This document shows, in pieces, positions 1-9,379 of a DNA stretch of 64,000 bases. Origin of the DNA: Anodontia alba (Eukaryota; Mollusca; Bivalvia; Lucinida; Lucinidae); assembly GCA_964016985.1 (NCBI GenBank), contig OZ024828.1, forward strand, positions 11,126,610 to 11,190,609, written 5' to 3'. Position numbers and translations under genes: made by a program. The notes under the pieces are model-generated. The model saw only the letters and a list, made by a program, of their open reading frames with translations, was not told the DNA's origin and did no database searches. How positions within the stretch are numbered: position 1 is the stretch's first letter; each line of letters starts with the position of its first letter.

Positions 1-517
1 TAGCTTGTTTTTGCAAGACAGAACGCTATACCGTTAGATAAGATATTCGGAATCTCACTGTCACTAGCGAAAAAAGCATTTAATAGACGATATTAAAATG
101 CGTACCTGCAATCAGATCGAGGTTTTATGCCCTTCCCTACGTGGATTTTTCAGAGCCAGTATTTTGTACATACGAAATGCACAGGCGATGATCAACCGAG
201 TTAGGAGCTCAGGCCGATCTAGGTCTGAGCAATGACCAGGCGATGCGATAAAGTACATTTCCATCGTTGCGGTCCTTTTCTGGAATTGTCATTAACGTCA
301 AGATGTTTGGATTAATTTGAATCAAATTCCTGTAAGTCGTCTTTTTACAAATGAATGCATGTACAGATGAAAATGCCATTTGATCTCTGCGATAAATGTA
401 TATCTATGGAATATTACAGCTGGTTAAGGTGTAAACAAAGGCTGGGAAAATATCGAAATAACATTCATTGCATGATCTACATGAACCGCAACGTACGAAA
501 ACATACCATCAGAAATG
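1..517. other. unclassified sequence
   Basis: No coding region, RNA gene or repeat family seen elsewhere in the window is recognised here. Reading frames are short and carry no recognisable motif. Confidence 0.5.
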
Positions 518-585
518 TGCGCCCCGTGAAGATTCTGATCAAACTGCGCATTCGCGCAGTCTGATCAGAATCTTCACTGGGCGCA
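518..585. repeat. PAL-C palindrome
   Basis: An almost perfect hairpin: the arm with GTGAAGATTCTGATCA pairs with TGATCAGAATCTTCAC around a CTGCGC..GCGCAG tip. The module recurs about fifteen times in the window in several flanking contexts. Confidence 0.8.
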
Positions 586-593
586 TTTTGGTG

Positions 594-725
594 AGCCAAA
601 GATGAAAATTTTTTTCATGCGGACAACGAAGAGTCTGATTGGACCGCGCGGATGTGCAGGCTGATTTGTGTTTTCGTTGGGCGAACATGCCAGGAGGTAT
701 GTTTTCTGCCGTTGCGGCTCGATTA
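594..725. repeat. PAL-C element, C1 context
   Basis: A diverged PAL-C hairpin (GCGGACAACGAAGAGTCTG paired with a degraded arm) followed by a tail ending GTTGCGGCTC. The same tail occurs near 5240, 30245 and 41755, defining the C1 flanking context. Confidence 0.65.
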
Positions 726-879
726 TTTGATTTCTTAGAAGTTCTGATAAATGTTTAGATTGTACATGTATTTTGAACGCCTGCTGTTCCGATTTGTCCA
801 TAGGACATGTTCCTCTAAGCCACAGTTGGATAACTGTATATTTGTACATTTATTCGGTTGAAAACGAAAAAACTTTGAG

Positions 880-1110
880 ACAACATATACTGAAATAACC
901 TTAAATATTGGTATAGACCGGCCTGAGCAAAAAGTGTAGGCCCTGTTCAGACGCCGCAGAACGCGGCGTCTGAACAGGGCCTGTACTGTTTGCCACTCAT
1001 CTATCACTATTTTAGACACATCAACAGGTAGTAAAATAGACTTTCTTTTTCAAATTTTAGGACAAGTATGGTAAGGAGTTAAGGTGTCCCAATACTTAAG
1101 GTAAATATGA
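880..1110. repeat. PAL-B element, B1 context
   Basis: Core hairpin at 937-984 with tip ACGCCGC/GCGGCGT. Flanks include GGACAAGTATGGTAAGG and GGTGTCCCAATACTTAA, which recur beside PAL-B near 12.2, 20.9, 21.8 and 24.1 kb. A non-autonomous element is inferred; no coding capacity. Confidence 0.7.
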
Positions 1111-1293
1111 TACGGCCTCAAACGATCAATATTGTTTCTCTGCATAAACTGATAGTTTCAACGCATTCATGACATGCATTTGGATATGAATTGCAGTTAC
1201 TCTCAAATAAAAAAAAAAAAAAAAAAAAAAAAATAAAATAAATGAAATGAAACAAAATAATAAAAAATATATATATAAATAACAAATATGAAA

Positions 1294-1390
1294 ATTTTCG
1301 GAAAAACGTTTTGTTTGCTTGGCGTTTTATTTTGAATGAAACTATTTTGTTCTGACTGACCATATCTAATCTGAAACCATTTTTTAAGTG
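1294..1390. mobile_element. TE-J fragment
   Basis: Terminal part of the TE-J family: GCTTGGCGTTTTATTTTGAA followed by GTTCTGACTGACCATAT. It is useful as the uninterrupted reference for the PAL-A insertion in the TE-J copy at 24141-24979. An A-rich tract precedes it. Confidence 0.6.
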
Positions 1391-1479
1391 CAGTTGAACA
1401 ACTGTTTTTGAAACAAACTGTAAGGTGTCACTGTCCCATTTTTTTTTTCTGAATTTTAGTATCATATCATCAAATCAGC

Positions 1480-1660
1480 TGTGCTTTCAAGGCATGTTTT
1501 GGCTCTACAATAGGGGTGATTATGCATTGTTGGTTGAAGAAGCAATTAATACAGATTGGGATGCATTAAAATATGACGACATTAACATTTATGCTTCCAA
1601 AATAACAAATCGGTTACTTAAAAAATCAGACAAACACATTTAAAACAAAACAATTAAAGT
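1480..1660 (+). pseudogene. LINE ORF2 linker between endonuclease and RT
   Basis: An open stretch reads FWLYNRGDYALLVEEA, then DWDALKYDDINIYASKIT, which resembles the segment before the RT domain in jockey/CR1-type ORF2 proteins (W-x-YN-x-x-DY, then DW-x-x-L). After a stop it continues recognisably as PPWLTSNIKNK before an AAAT microsatellite. It is part of the broken LINE and not a separate gene. Confidence 0.7.
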
Positions 1661-1698
1661 TAAACAGTCAGAGCCACCTTGGCTAACTAGCAATATAA

Positions 1699-1757
1699 AA
1701 AATAAATAAATAAATAATAAATAAAATAAATAAATAAATAAATAAAATAAAACGGAA
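1699..1757. repeat. (AAAT)n microsatellite
   Basis: Imperfect AAAT/AAAAT repeats, apparently expanded inside the lysine-rich linker of the LINE reading frame. Confidence 0.8.
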
Positions 1758-1959
1758 AAGAAAACGTTATTATGACAAATATAAGAGAACTAAAAATCAT
1801 GCAGATTTTGTTAAAGAAACACAACAACAAACGCTATTCGCAAATCTAAACAATTAGAAAACGATAAAATAGCGGGAAAGACATTAAAAATGTTTAACAA
1901 ACCTACACATGATTCGACTGTTCCTCCTTTACATGAAAAAAGTTGAATCTAGGAGGAAA

Positions 1960-2345
1960 AGGCGAATCTGTTGAACGAATATCTTTTTTCTGCACAGTCT
2001 AACCTGAACGAAAGTAATGCAAACCTTACAAACATAAGTTTACCTAATATAAGCAAATTAGAATCAATTACACAAAGTCTGCAAGAAATAGAACTATTCT
2101 TAAAGTCTCTTAAAGTAGGAACAGCTGCGGGTCATGTTTCTATCAATAACATAATCTTAAAAGAACTATCAATCTCCCTTACTATTCCATTATGTAACCT
2201 CTTCAATTATTCATTTTCTATTGGTACTGTTCCAGATTTGTGGAAAAGACAAATATAACTCCTGTATTTAAGAAAGGTGACCCTTCAGATTCCTCTAATT
2301 ATAGACCAATATTGCAAAGTCATGGAGAAGATTGTGCATAAGTAT
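1960..2345 (+). pseudogene. LINE reverse transcriptase, N-terminal part
   Basis: The frame gives SLKVGTAAGHVSINNIILKE and PLCNLFNYSFSIGTVPDLWK, matching the RT0-RT2 region of non-LTR retrotransposons (usual pattern: K-A-x-GPD-x-I...PL-x-x-LFN-x-SF-x-x-G-x-P-x-x-WK). A frameshift near 2255 moves the continuation ITPVFKKGDPSDSSNYRPI into another frame. MEKIVHKYVF then ends at an insertion near 2356. Confidence 0.85.
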
Positions 2346-2356
2346 GTCTTTAATTG

Positions 2357-2722
2357 TTTTTGTTGTTTTTTTCAATAAACGTCAAAAAGATTGCCTTTGC
2401 AAACAAAGAACACACTACAGATCAGAAAATTGGGGTCTCGGTTTTATTGAGACTCTCCATAAGCAGTAATGAAGTTTGCAACACTGCTTACGCACTCTAG
2501 CATATATATGAGCAGAACTCCATTCTCAAATATACCACAATGGGCCCAATGATTCCAAAGGAAATGAAATATAATCTGCACTATAGTGAAGTACGGGGAG
2601 ACGTTCTACCGCCGCCACATGGCACTAACACCAGCCGCATTGCACTAAAGATTGCCTTTTGAAACAAAGAACACACTACAGATCAGAAAATGGAAGTCTC
2701 GGTTTTATTGAGACTGTGGAGT
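2357..2722. repeat. REP-I/REP-S insertion inside the LINE RT
   Basis: Sequence foreign to the LINE, splitting the RT frame. It carries two direct copies of a 75-90 bp block (2370-2458 and 2646-2719) containing GTCTCGGTTTTATTGAGACT. Between them is a REP-S segment (near 2575-2650) with GTGAAGTACGGGGAGACG. An inverted copy of the block lies at 3221-3306, so the RT palm is bracketed by inverted copies. Confidence 0.75.
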
Positions 2723-3217
2723 TCTTACAACTTCGCAGTCTGGCTTCGTGTTAGGAAATTCTACCGTTAACCAATTTTTAGCTATTTAAAATACATTTTG
2801 TAAAGCATTGGACGATGGCAAAGACGTCCGTGTTATATTTTGTGACATTAACAAGGCTTTTGATAGAGTTTGGCATAAGGTCTGATATATAAATTGCAGA
2901 AAGTTGGCATTAGTGGAATCCCGTTAAACTGGTTCATTGACTATCTTAAAAACAGACAATAAAGAGTTAAGTTACTTGGAGCCACTTCCAAGTATACTTT
3001 AGTTAAAGCAGGTGTCCCTCGAGGCTCAATTCTTGGACCATTACTATTTCTAGTTTATATCAATGACATTGAGGAAAGTATAAATTCTACCATTAGGGTT
3101 TTTGCAGACAACACGAGTTTTTACCTTATAGCTGACAATCTAACTGAAGCAGCTGATAAGCTCAATGCAGACCTTTTCAAAATACATTTATGAGCATCCA
3201 GATGGTTGGTGACTTTT
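2723..3217 (+). pseudogene. LINE reverse transcriptase palm, catalytic box altered
   Basis: Recognisable motifs in order: QSGFVLGNSTVNQF, FCDINKAFDRVWH (motif A with its first aspartate), GVPRGSILGPLLFLVYINDI (motif B), then FADNTSFYLI, where the usual FADDTS box has its second aspartate replaced by asparagine (motif C). Several stops, for example after KNRQ. Loss of a catalytic aspartate and of the frame indicates an inactive copy. Confidence 0.9.
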
Positions 3218-3220
3218 AAA

Positions 3221-3306
3221 AGTCTCAATAAAACCGAGACCCACATTTTCTAAATGGTATGGTGTTCTGTGTTTCCAAAGGTAATCTTTTTGACGTTTGT
3301 TTTAAT
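3221..3306 (-). repeat. inverted REP-I copy
   Basis: Runs from AGTCTCAATAAAACCGAGAC through TTTCCAAAGGTAATC to GACGTTTGTTTTAA. It is the reverse complement of the block at 2370-2458 and interrupts the LINE just after the RT palm. Confidence 0.75.
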
Positions 3307-3312
3307 CCTTGA

Positions 3313-3860
3313 AAACCAGAAACTCTGCTTTTATCAAGAAAAAATAAATTAACCGTATCATCCACATGTTTTTATGAACAATCAAGCAATTTCCGAGGTT
3401 AACAACCATAAACCCTTAGGGCTGACTTTTTCTCATGACTGCTCTTGGCATGAACACATTGAAACTGTTAAATCAAAAGCCTGGCTCTGAGTGAATATAC
3501 TCGTAATACGCAAACACTCAGCTCTATAACAACTCCTTTCTCCCGGGTGTTATCCATGAATCGTCTGCCACAAGAAACGCGAGATGCAACGACTATAGTG
3601 AGTTAAAAAAATAAATTGAACGAAAACAATGTCAAGCACCCCATTATTTCGATGGCAAGAGGAAACAAAAAATATACCACACCGGACTTAGAATGATCTG
3701 TAGTTCTCTGAATCAGCATTTGTATTCTGAAAATAACATCGATAGTCCCTATGCAGATGTGGAGCTACTGAAGATATAAACAATATCTTATTGCATTGTC
3801 TACTATTTCAGAACCATAGGCGTGAAACGAAAATAGCAACGCCGAAATAGCAACGCCAAA
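3313..3860 (+). pseudogene. LINE C-terminal region with CCHC-type knuckle
   Basis: Pieces in different frames match the region after the RT: LGLTFSHDCSWHEHIETVKS (spanning frameshifts), then near 3650 YFDGKRKQKIYHTGLRM, SSLNQHLYS, and near 3750 CRCGATEDINNILLHC, a C-x-C-x(n)-H-x(n)-C knuckle typical of jockey/CR1-like ORF2 C termini. The intermediate part is deleted. A poly(A) tract follows. Confidence 0.8.
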
Positions 3861-3898
3861 CTGCAAAAAATCCTTCTGTATGGATACCTGACCTTTAT

Positions 3899-3912
3899 AC
3901 TTGCAAAAAAAA

Positions 3913-3949
<37 letters not shown>

Positions 3950-3979
3950 AACAAAAAAAAAAAAAAACAAAAAAAAAAC
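3899..3979. repeat. long poly(A) tract
   Basis: About 75 A with rare C interruptions, directly after the LINE C-terminal remnant. It is probably the expanded retrotransposon tail. Confidence 0.8.
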
Positions 3980-3994
3980 GAACAAACAAAAAAC

Positions 3995-4273
3995 CATCAC
4001 GAAAACATACCTATATAATTTTTACCCCCTTAAAACTCACTTTTATATAGTAAACTAAGGTTTACAGCAGTATACATTATTTTTCTTATTTCTGCTCAAA
4101 AACACAGATTGTTGGTCGTCGTTAGAACCGCCTCGGCGAGGCGGTTCTATCAAGTACCCACAATCTATGTTTTGAACAGAAATATAAAAACAATATTAGA
4201 ATATTTATCTGAAAATTTTCAGTTTTTGGTGGTGAAATTTTCAATATATTTGAATAGGCGTGTTTTCGTAATG
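3995..4273 (+). mobile_element. PAL-A copy 1
   Basis: Full copy. Left end CATCACGAAAACATACCTAT; right end ATAGGCGTGTTTTCGTAATG. The central palindrome has slightly mismatched arms (GGTCGTCG versus AAGTACCC). It abuts the LINE poly(A) tract. Confidence 0.9.
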
Positions 4274-5155
4274 AAATCTTTATTACAAGAACAAAACGAT
4301 TCCAAGTACAGTTATAACTATATGCATGTAACAAATACAAACCGATACGCATTTGCCTTGTAACAAATACAAACTGACACGTGGGCCTGTCGAAATGGCC
4401 TCCTGGCTTTGAATTGGGCATTTATTTCTTTGTAAATTTATAAATGGCAACCGACCTTCTAAAATATTTATTTTGATACAAACTGCAAACCCCGTGTAGT
4501 GTTCATTTCTTACTCTTGTATCATTTAGTTACTGTAAGCATCCGCAGTACCTAATGTAAACATTAAAGCTGGTAGAAAGTACGTTTCTACCTGAAATTGG
4601 GCATAATGACCGACATAACTGCGACGATTGACATGAGCCAATTCCAATCACAGAGTGGGGTAGCTGAAGTGTACAGTAACTATATAACTGCCAATAGCTA
4701 TTGTTTTCTCTCCGCTACTTATGTGTCTAAAAGTGAATTTTCTGTTTCTTTTTTTTTTTTTTTTTTTTTTTTTGTGATCTCCTTACACATTTTCCGACTT
4801 CTTCACATTCACTAAAAAAGCATCATTTTAAAGAGTGACCTAACAAACCCTACTATTGATATTTGCTTTCTTATTGAAATACGAGATACAGATCAACAAA
4901 AGTCATTAGATTTCCTTCTGAATCCCTTTTGTATATCCTTGTCATGTTTTACAGATCTTAACCTCTGTACATGTTTGTCAGTTTATACAAATAAAATAAT
5001 GTTCAAACCAAACCATTTGTCTTTTCTGTTGCTCTATTTTATTCTCAAATACTATCCTAACCTTAAATTGATGTTCAAAACTTGTCGGACCTATGTATGT
5101 ACTATAGTAAAGTGACTTTTTTGGACATTTTGTCTCCATTTTGCGCATTTTGGAT
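4274..5155. other. unclassified sequence with poly(T) tract
   Basis: No recognisable gene. A run of about 25 T lies near 4748-4773. The 4597-4815 reading frame ends in this tract and is not convincing. Confidence 0.5.
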
Positions 5156-5159
5156 ACCT

Positions 5160-5270
5160 AAGATGCAAAATTTCTTCATGCAGACATAAAAAAAGGACAC
5201 TTATCAGATTGTGCGGATGCGCATTCGAAGGTACGTTTTCTGACGTAGCAACTCTTATGTATTTGCAGTT
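5160..5270. repeat. PAL-C element, C1 context
   Basis: TTTCTTCATGCAGACA, a degraded GATGCGCA hairpin tip, then GGTACGTTTTCTGACGT and a GCAACTC tail: the same order as at 594-725 and 41640-41770. Confidence 0.6.
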
Positions 5271-5414
5271 TGTCACCCTTCACTGAAGTTCTGTGTATGG
5301 CATTCAAGGCGCCGGTTAGTAGATCAATTCAGTATTTTGTACTGATAAAGAGACTATATTTGTATAATAAATTGTAACAACAATGACCATTGAGAGCAAT
5401 AAACACATACACAG

Positions 5415-5570
5415 AACTGAAAATAGCTGGCAGCACTGTCCATTTTTCTGGGTCAGACTTCAGGTTTCGGCCAATAAGGCCTCATCAGTGACCCTCATAT
5501 AAAATTTCAAAAGTCTCCGAATGGACGTTTGTGGCACCCATATGGCACTAGCATCAGCAATAGTGAAGAT
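5415..5570. repeat. REP-S copy
   Basis: AAAATAGCTGGCAGCACTGTCC through GAATGGACGTTTGTGGCACC to CAATAGTGAAGATAAATACA. Related segments are near 2575, 11217, 20628, 40650 and 56163. This copy is the uninterrupted reference for the PAL-A insertion at 11515. Confidence 0.6.
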
Positions 5571-6065
5571 AAATACATTCTACAAACATGTCAACCTCCA
5601 AACAGGCATATATATCTTCTTTACTTTAGCCCAGGACATGTCTCTATGCCATCAGCAAAGAGAAGCCCATTTTTATATCTATACGTAACTTCGTTTAGCT
5701 CTGTATTTGCGTTTAAGTGGACAAGCTACTATGAAACCAATATCTGATATGCAGCAAATTCTCATAATCATTTAGGGGACTAAATACATGTGGCAGATTT
5801 AACGTCATTCCAGAAAAGGGAGACACTTTTTGTGACTTGTGCTTTCGTGTGCACCGAGTCCTGTCTGAAAATGGAAACTACTCTAAAAGACAAAAAATCA
5901 AAAGAGAGGTTAATAACGTTTCTAATCGTAAAAAAAGAAATTAAATCCTATTCAGAAGGGAGGTAAATAAATTTTGACAGAGTTTTCTCCGCTATAACGC
6001 ACCTGTAGACCCATGGCGGTAAAGATTTTGAAGGTTTTTGATAGCACACAGCCTTGCATCACTCC
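5571..6065. other. unclassified sequence
   Basis: No gene or repeat family recognised before the minisatellite begins. Confidence 0.5.
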
Positions 6066-6772
6066 ATTTATAACCGGTAAAGATACATATAAAATTGTCG
6101 TTTGAGGAGGTTTTTGACACCTATGGAGATACAGGTGGAATTGCCATTTGACGAGGTTTGTTATACCAGTAGAGGTACATATGAAATTGCCGTCTGACGA
6201 GTTTTACGTTTTCAGTAGAGATAAATATGGAGTTGCCATTTTATGAATTATGTAATACCAGTAGAGATACGATTGACGAGGTTGATGATACCAGTAGTGA
6301 TACACATGTAATTGTCGTCTGACGAGGTTTATGATACCAGTAGAGATACATGTATAATTGCCGTTTGACGAGGTTGATTATACCAGTAGAGATACATATG
6401 TTATTGGCGTTCGACGAGGTTAATGATACCAGGTGAGATACATTTGTAATTGACGTTTGACGAGGTTCATGATACCAGAAGAGATACATATGTTATTGTC
6501 GTTTGACGCGGTTTATGATACCAGTTGAGATACATATGTTATTGTCGTTTGGCGAGGTTTATGATACCAGTTGAGATACATATGTTATTGTCGTTTGGCG
6601 AGGTTTATGATACCAGTAAAGATACATGTGTTATTTTCGTTTGACGAGGTTTATGATACCAGTAGAGATACATTTGTAATTGGCGTTTGACGAGGTTTAT
6701 GATACCAATAGAGATACATATGTTATTTTCGTTTGACGCGGTTTATGATACCAGTAGAGATACATATGATAT
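6066..6772. repeat. 46-bp minisatellite, block 1
   Basis: About 15 units with period 46 bp, built around TTTGACGAGGTTTATGATAC and CAGTAGAGATACATATG. Units are diverged by point changes and short indels. Same family as the blocks at 7604 and 9380. Confidence 0.95.
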
Positions 6773-7603
6773 TTACGCTGGAGCCCGGCGTATCTATTTG
6801 AGGTTGTTTTTGTAAAATGTGTATGCATTTGGAGAACATCGGTTTTCTTCCAGTTTTATAGGGTTCTTAGTGGGGTTATATATAAATATTCATCCCCACT
6901 TTTTTTTATTATTCAAAGTCACACTTTTGCAGCGGAGAACTGCGCCATTGGTAACATACTGAAATAAAAAAATGGGGAGTACTGTGTAGGATGAAAGTAG
7001 CTATGTGGGTTTTGCTCATATAAAAGAGAATTGAGCAGTTTTCCCGTAGGAGCCCCAATTTGACCATTCGACCTGAAATGAGCTTGTTGCTGTCAACATT
7101 CGTACACGTTTGAATTTTTTCATTTCGTTTTTTTTTTCGTCGTACTACGAAGACGAAACAAAAGATATTTTTCTTTGTTTACGATTGGAAATATGCATTC
7201 TTAAATCGAACGGATTATAAGCTGGTTTAATATTACAGTTTAATTTGATATTCAAGCATGGAAAGATTTAGGCCGAAAGAAAACGTTATGAATGGAGAAA
7301 AGAACGAAACGCTGCTACATAGATGATTTCGGATATAGTATGTTCGGCCTAGGCTATGGATGGCAACATTTAATTATGTATGCGGGCTAAAAAAACAAAC
7401 GATTATAGTTGATTTTTTTTACATAGCTCTGATAACGTCTATAATGTTTTTTTATCGTTGAGTATTGCGATAATTTATATAATTACAACCTATCATAAAT
7501 TATAATAATATTTTTTTTCATTATACTACGATCTATAGGGAGCTAAGTAATGCATGACAGATTAGTTTCCCGGCGTATTGATGCTTTGCATCAATGTTTT
7601 CTT
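6773..7603. other. unidentified segment interrupting the minisatellite
   Basis: About 830 bp without minisatellite units and without a coding region I recognise. CCCGGCGTAT occurs near both edges (about 6785 and 7570). A small hairpin, TTTTCGTCGTACTACGAAGACGA, lies at 7135-7160. Its position between two minisatellite blocks suggests an insertion, but no terminal repeats or target duplication are clear. Confidence 0.5.
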
Positions 7604-8020
7604 GTTGTAGTTTGACGAGGTTTATGATACCAGTAGATATACATGTATAATTGCCGTTTGACGAGGTTTATGATACCAGTAGTGATACATTTGTAATTGC
7701 CGTTTGACGAAGTTAATGATACCTGTAGAGATACATGTACATATGAAATGGTCGTTTTACGAGGTTTATGATACCAGTAGAGATACTTATGACCTTGCCG
7801 TCTGACGAGGTTTATTATACCAGTAGATATACATACGAGATTACCGCTTTAGGAGGTTATTTATACCAGTGAGGATACATATGGAATTGTTGTTTTACGA
7901 GGTTTAGGATACCAGTAGAGATACATATGTATTGCCGTCTGACGAGTTTTATGATTGCAACAGGGACACATATGAAAAGTTTATGATACTAGTATGAAAT
8001 TGCCGTTCTACGAGGTTTAT
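7604..8020. repeat. 46-bp minisatellite, block 2
   Basis: About nine diverged units of the same 46-bp family. The block stops abruptly at the start of the Penelope-like RT fragment. Confidence 0.92.
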
Positions 8021-8777
8021 GTCTCTCTCACGTGAAAATCAGGCTGACATTATTGAGGCTTTCAATTCAACTTCAAGATACCTTGATGATTTATTAAATA
8101 TTGACTATATTTACTTTGACCAAATGGTAGACCGGATATACCCTAGGGAACTCCAATTAAATAGAGCAAATTCTTCCGGTACCGAGGCACCTCTTTTGGA
8201 TTTGAATCTATGTATTTCTAATGGTACGGTTTCCACCAAAATTTATGATAAACGGGACGATTTTGATTTTGATATAGTCAATTTCCCTTTTCTGGATGGC
8301 GATGTCCCCCGGTGTACCTCATATGGGGTATACATATCTCAACTTATTAGATTCACCAGAGCTTTTTCAAATCTAAATGACTTTAACTACCGTAATAAAG
8401 CCCTTACTGCCAAACTTCTTAAGCAGGGCTATCGTTATTGTTACCTTCGTAAGGCGTTTTCGAAATTTTATCGCTGACACAGTGCCTTGTTAGAAACATT
8501 TAGCGTCAGTCTGAAAACACTTCTGCAACAAGGTATATCGGAACCAGAATTTTACGGTGACTTAGTGTACAGATTTATAAAACTTATAGGTAAATCTAAC
8601 TTTTCGGATCAATTCAGAAAACTTATTAACCGTTATAAAAGAATTGGCTATAGCCTGGATATTATGCGGCAGACTGCATGCCTAGTTGTCAACCCAATCA
8701 TTGTTGATGGCTATGCTTCACTCTTTAATTGCAGGACGGCGGTTCGGGCCTCAGACCCAATGACGGCCTCTTCGTAA
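8019..8777 (+). pseudogene. reverse transcriptase C-terminal half, Penelope-like (tentative)
   Basis: One frame with a single internal TGA near 8475 encodes about 250 residues. The start shows STSRYLDDLLNID, a YxDD-type catalytic box. APLLDLNLCISNG, KIYDKRDDFDFDIVNFPFLD and SYGVYISQLIRF follow, then a C-terminal part with PEFYGDLVYRF and LDIMRQTACLVVNPI. The order of YxDD, FLDL-x-L and K-x-YDKRDD resembles Penelope-like RTs, but I infer this from pattern and not alignment. The upstream RT is missing because the frame begins at the minisatellite edge. Related fragments occur on the minus strand at 48.9, 51.2 and 55.2 kb. Confidence 0.75.
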
Positions 8778-9379
8778 AACGTTAACCAGTGGGTTGGGGC
8801 TTGACGATATGTCTTTGGCTTGGCCCGCCGTGGTTCAACTATTGGTTTTCATTTACTCTGGCATACAGTAGAATTAGCCATGAGTACTCGCCTTTGTTTA
8901 TTATAGTGATTAATTTGATTTTTGTGTTTTCGCTTTGATGCATTGACTGAGTTGGGAGCCTTTATGCGAACCGAATTTTTATGTGTTTCTGTATTAAGAG
9001 TAGCATCGGGACCCAGGGTGAAGTTAGCTAGCTGTAAAAGTGCTTTAACCCCCCCCCCCCCGCCCTCCCCCGGTGGTTTACTTTACTGACCGTTCTAAGG
9101 CGGTGGTCCCGGTGTTAGTCTTACTCCTTGTTGCTTTGTGGTTTATTCTACGAGGCGATTTATTGTATGTCTTTCCACGTGTCATTTTGTTCTTGTGTTT
9201 TTCAGTCCTTTTAGTATTGCGATTACCTCGCTTGGGGAAGAGAGAGCTAATCTTAATGTTTTTCGTACGTTTGTTCGATTTGTGCTTATTTGGATTTGTC
9301 GGTTTCTTCTTCCTCTTGGGATCTGGGAAGGGCTGCGGTTTGTGATTGCGGCACTCCCTGGACTTTTCTCTTACCTTTT
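8021..9379 (+). mobile_element. Penelope-like fragment with 3' tail, inserted in minisatellite
   Basis: RT C-terminal half followed by about 600 bp of non-coding tail. The tail includes a C-rich tract (about 9050-9072), CTGACCGTTCTAAGGCGGTG and GCACTCCCTGGACTTTTCTC. The tail is shared with minus-strand copies near 49.1, 54.1, 54.7 and 56.7 kb. Minisatellite units adjoin both sides, so the fragment either inserted into the array or was captured by it. Confidence 0.8.

Larger units (their letters stand above)
1480..3895 (+). mobile_element. degenerate non-LTR retrotransposon (CR1/jockey-like), 5'-truncated
   Basis: A broken LINE read left to right. The order is: pre-RT linker (1487-1640), RT fingers region (1960-2345), an inserted repeat (2357-2722), RT palm (2723-3217), an inverted piece of the same repeat (3221-3306), then the C-terminal region with a CCHC-like knuckle (3313-3860) and a poly(A) tract from about 3899. 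The 5' endonuclease domain is absent, as expected of 5' truncation. Many stops and frameshifts make it inactive. The FCDINKAFDRVWH and GVPRGSILGPLLFLVYINDI motifs are characteristic of jockey/CR1-type reverse transcriptases. The exact clade needs a phylogeny. Confidence 0.9.

Noticed and set aside
3765..4000. Phe-rich frames that look like membrane segments (also near 32200, 50600, 52000 and 54300)
   Set aside because: They are poly(T) strands of A tracts.
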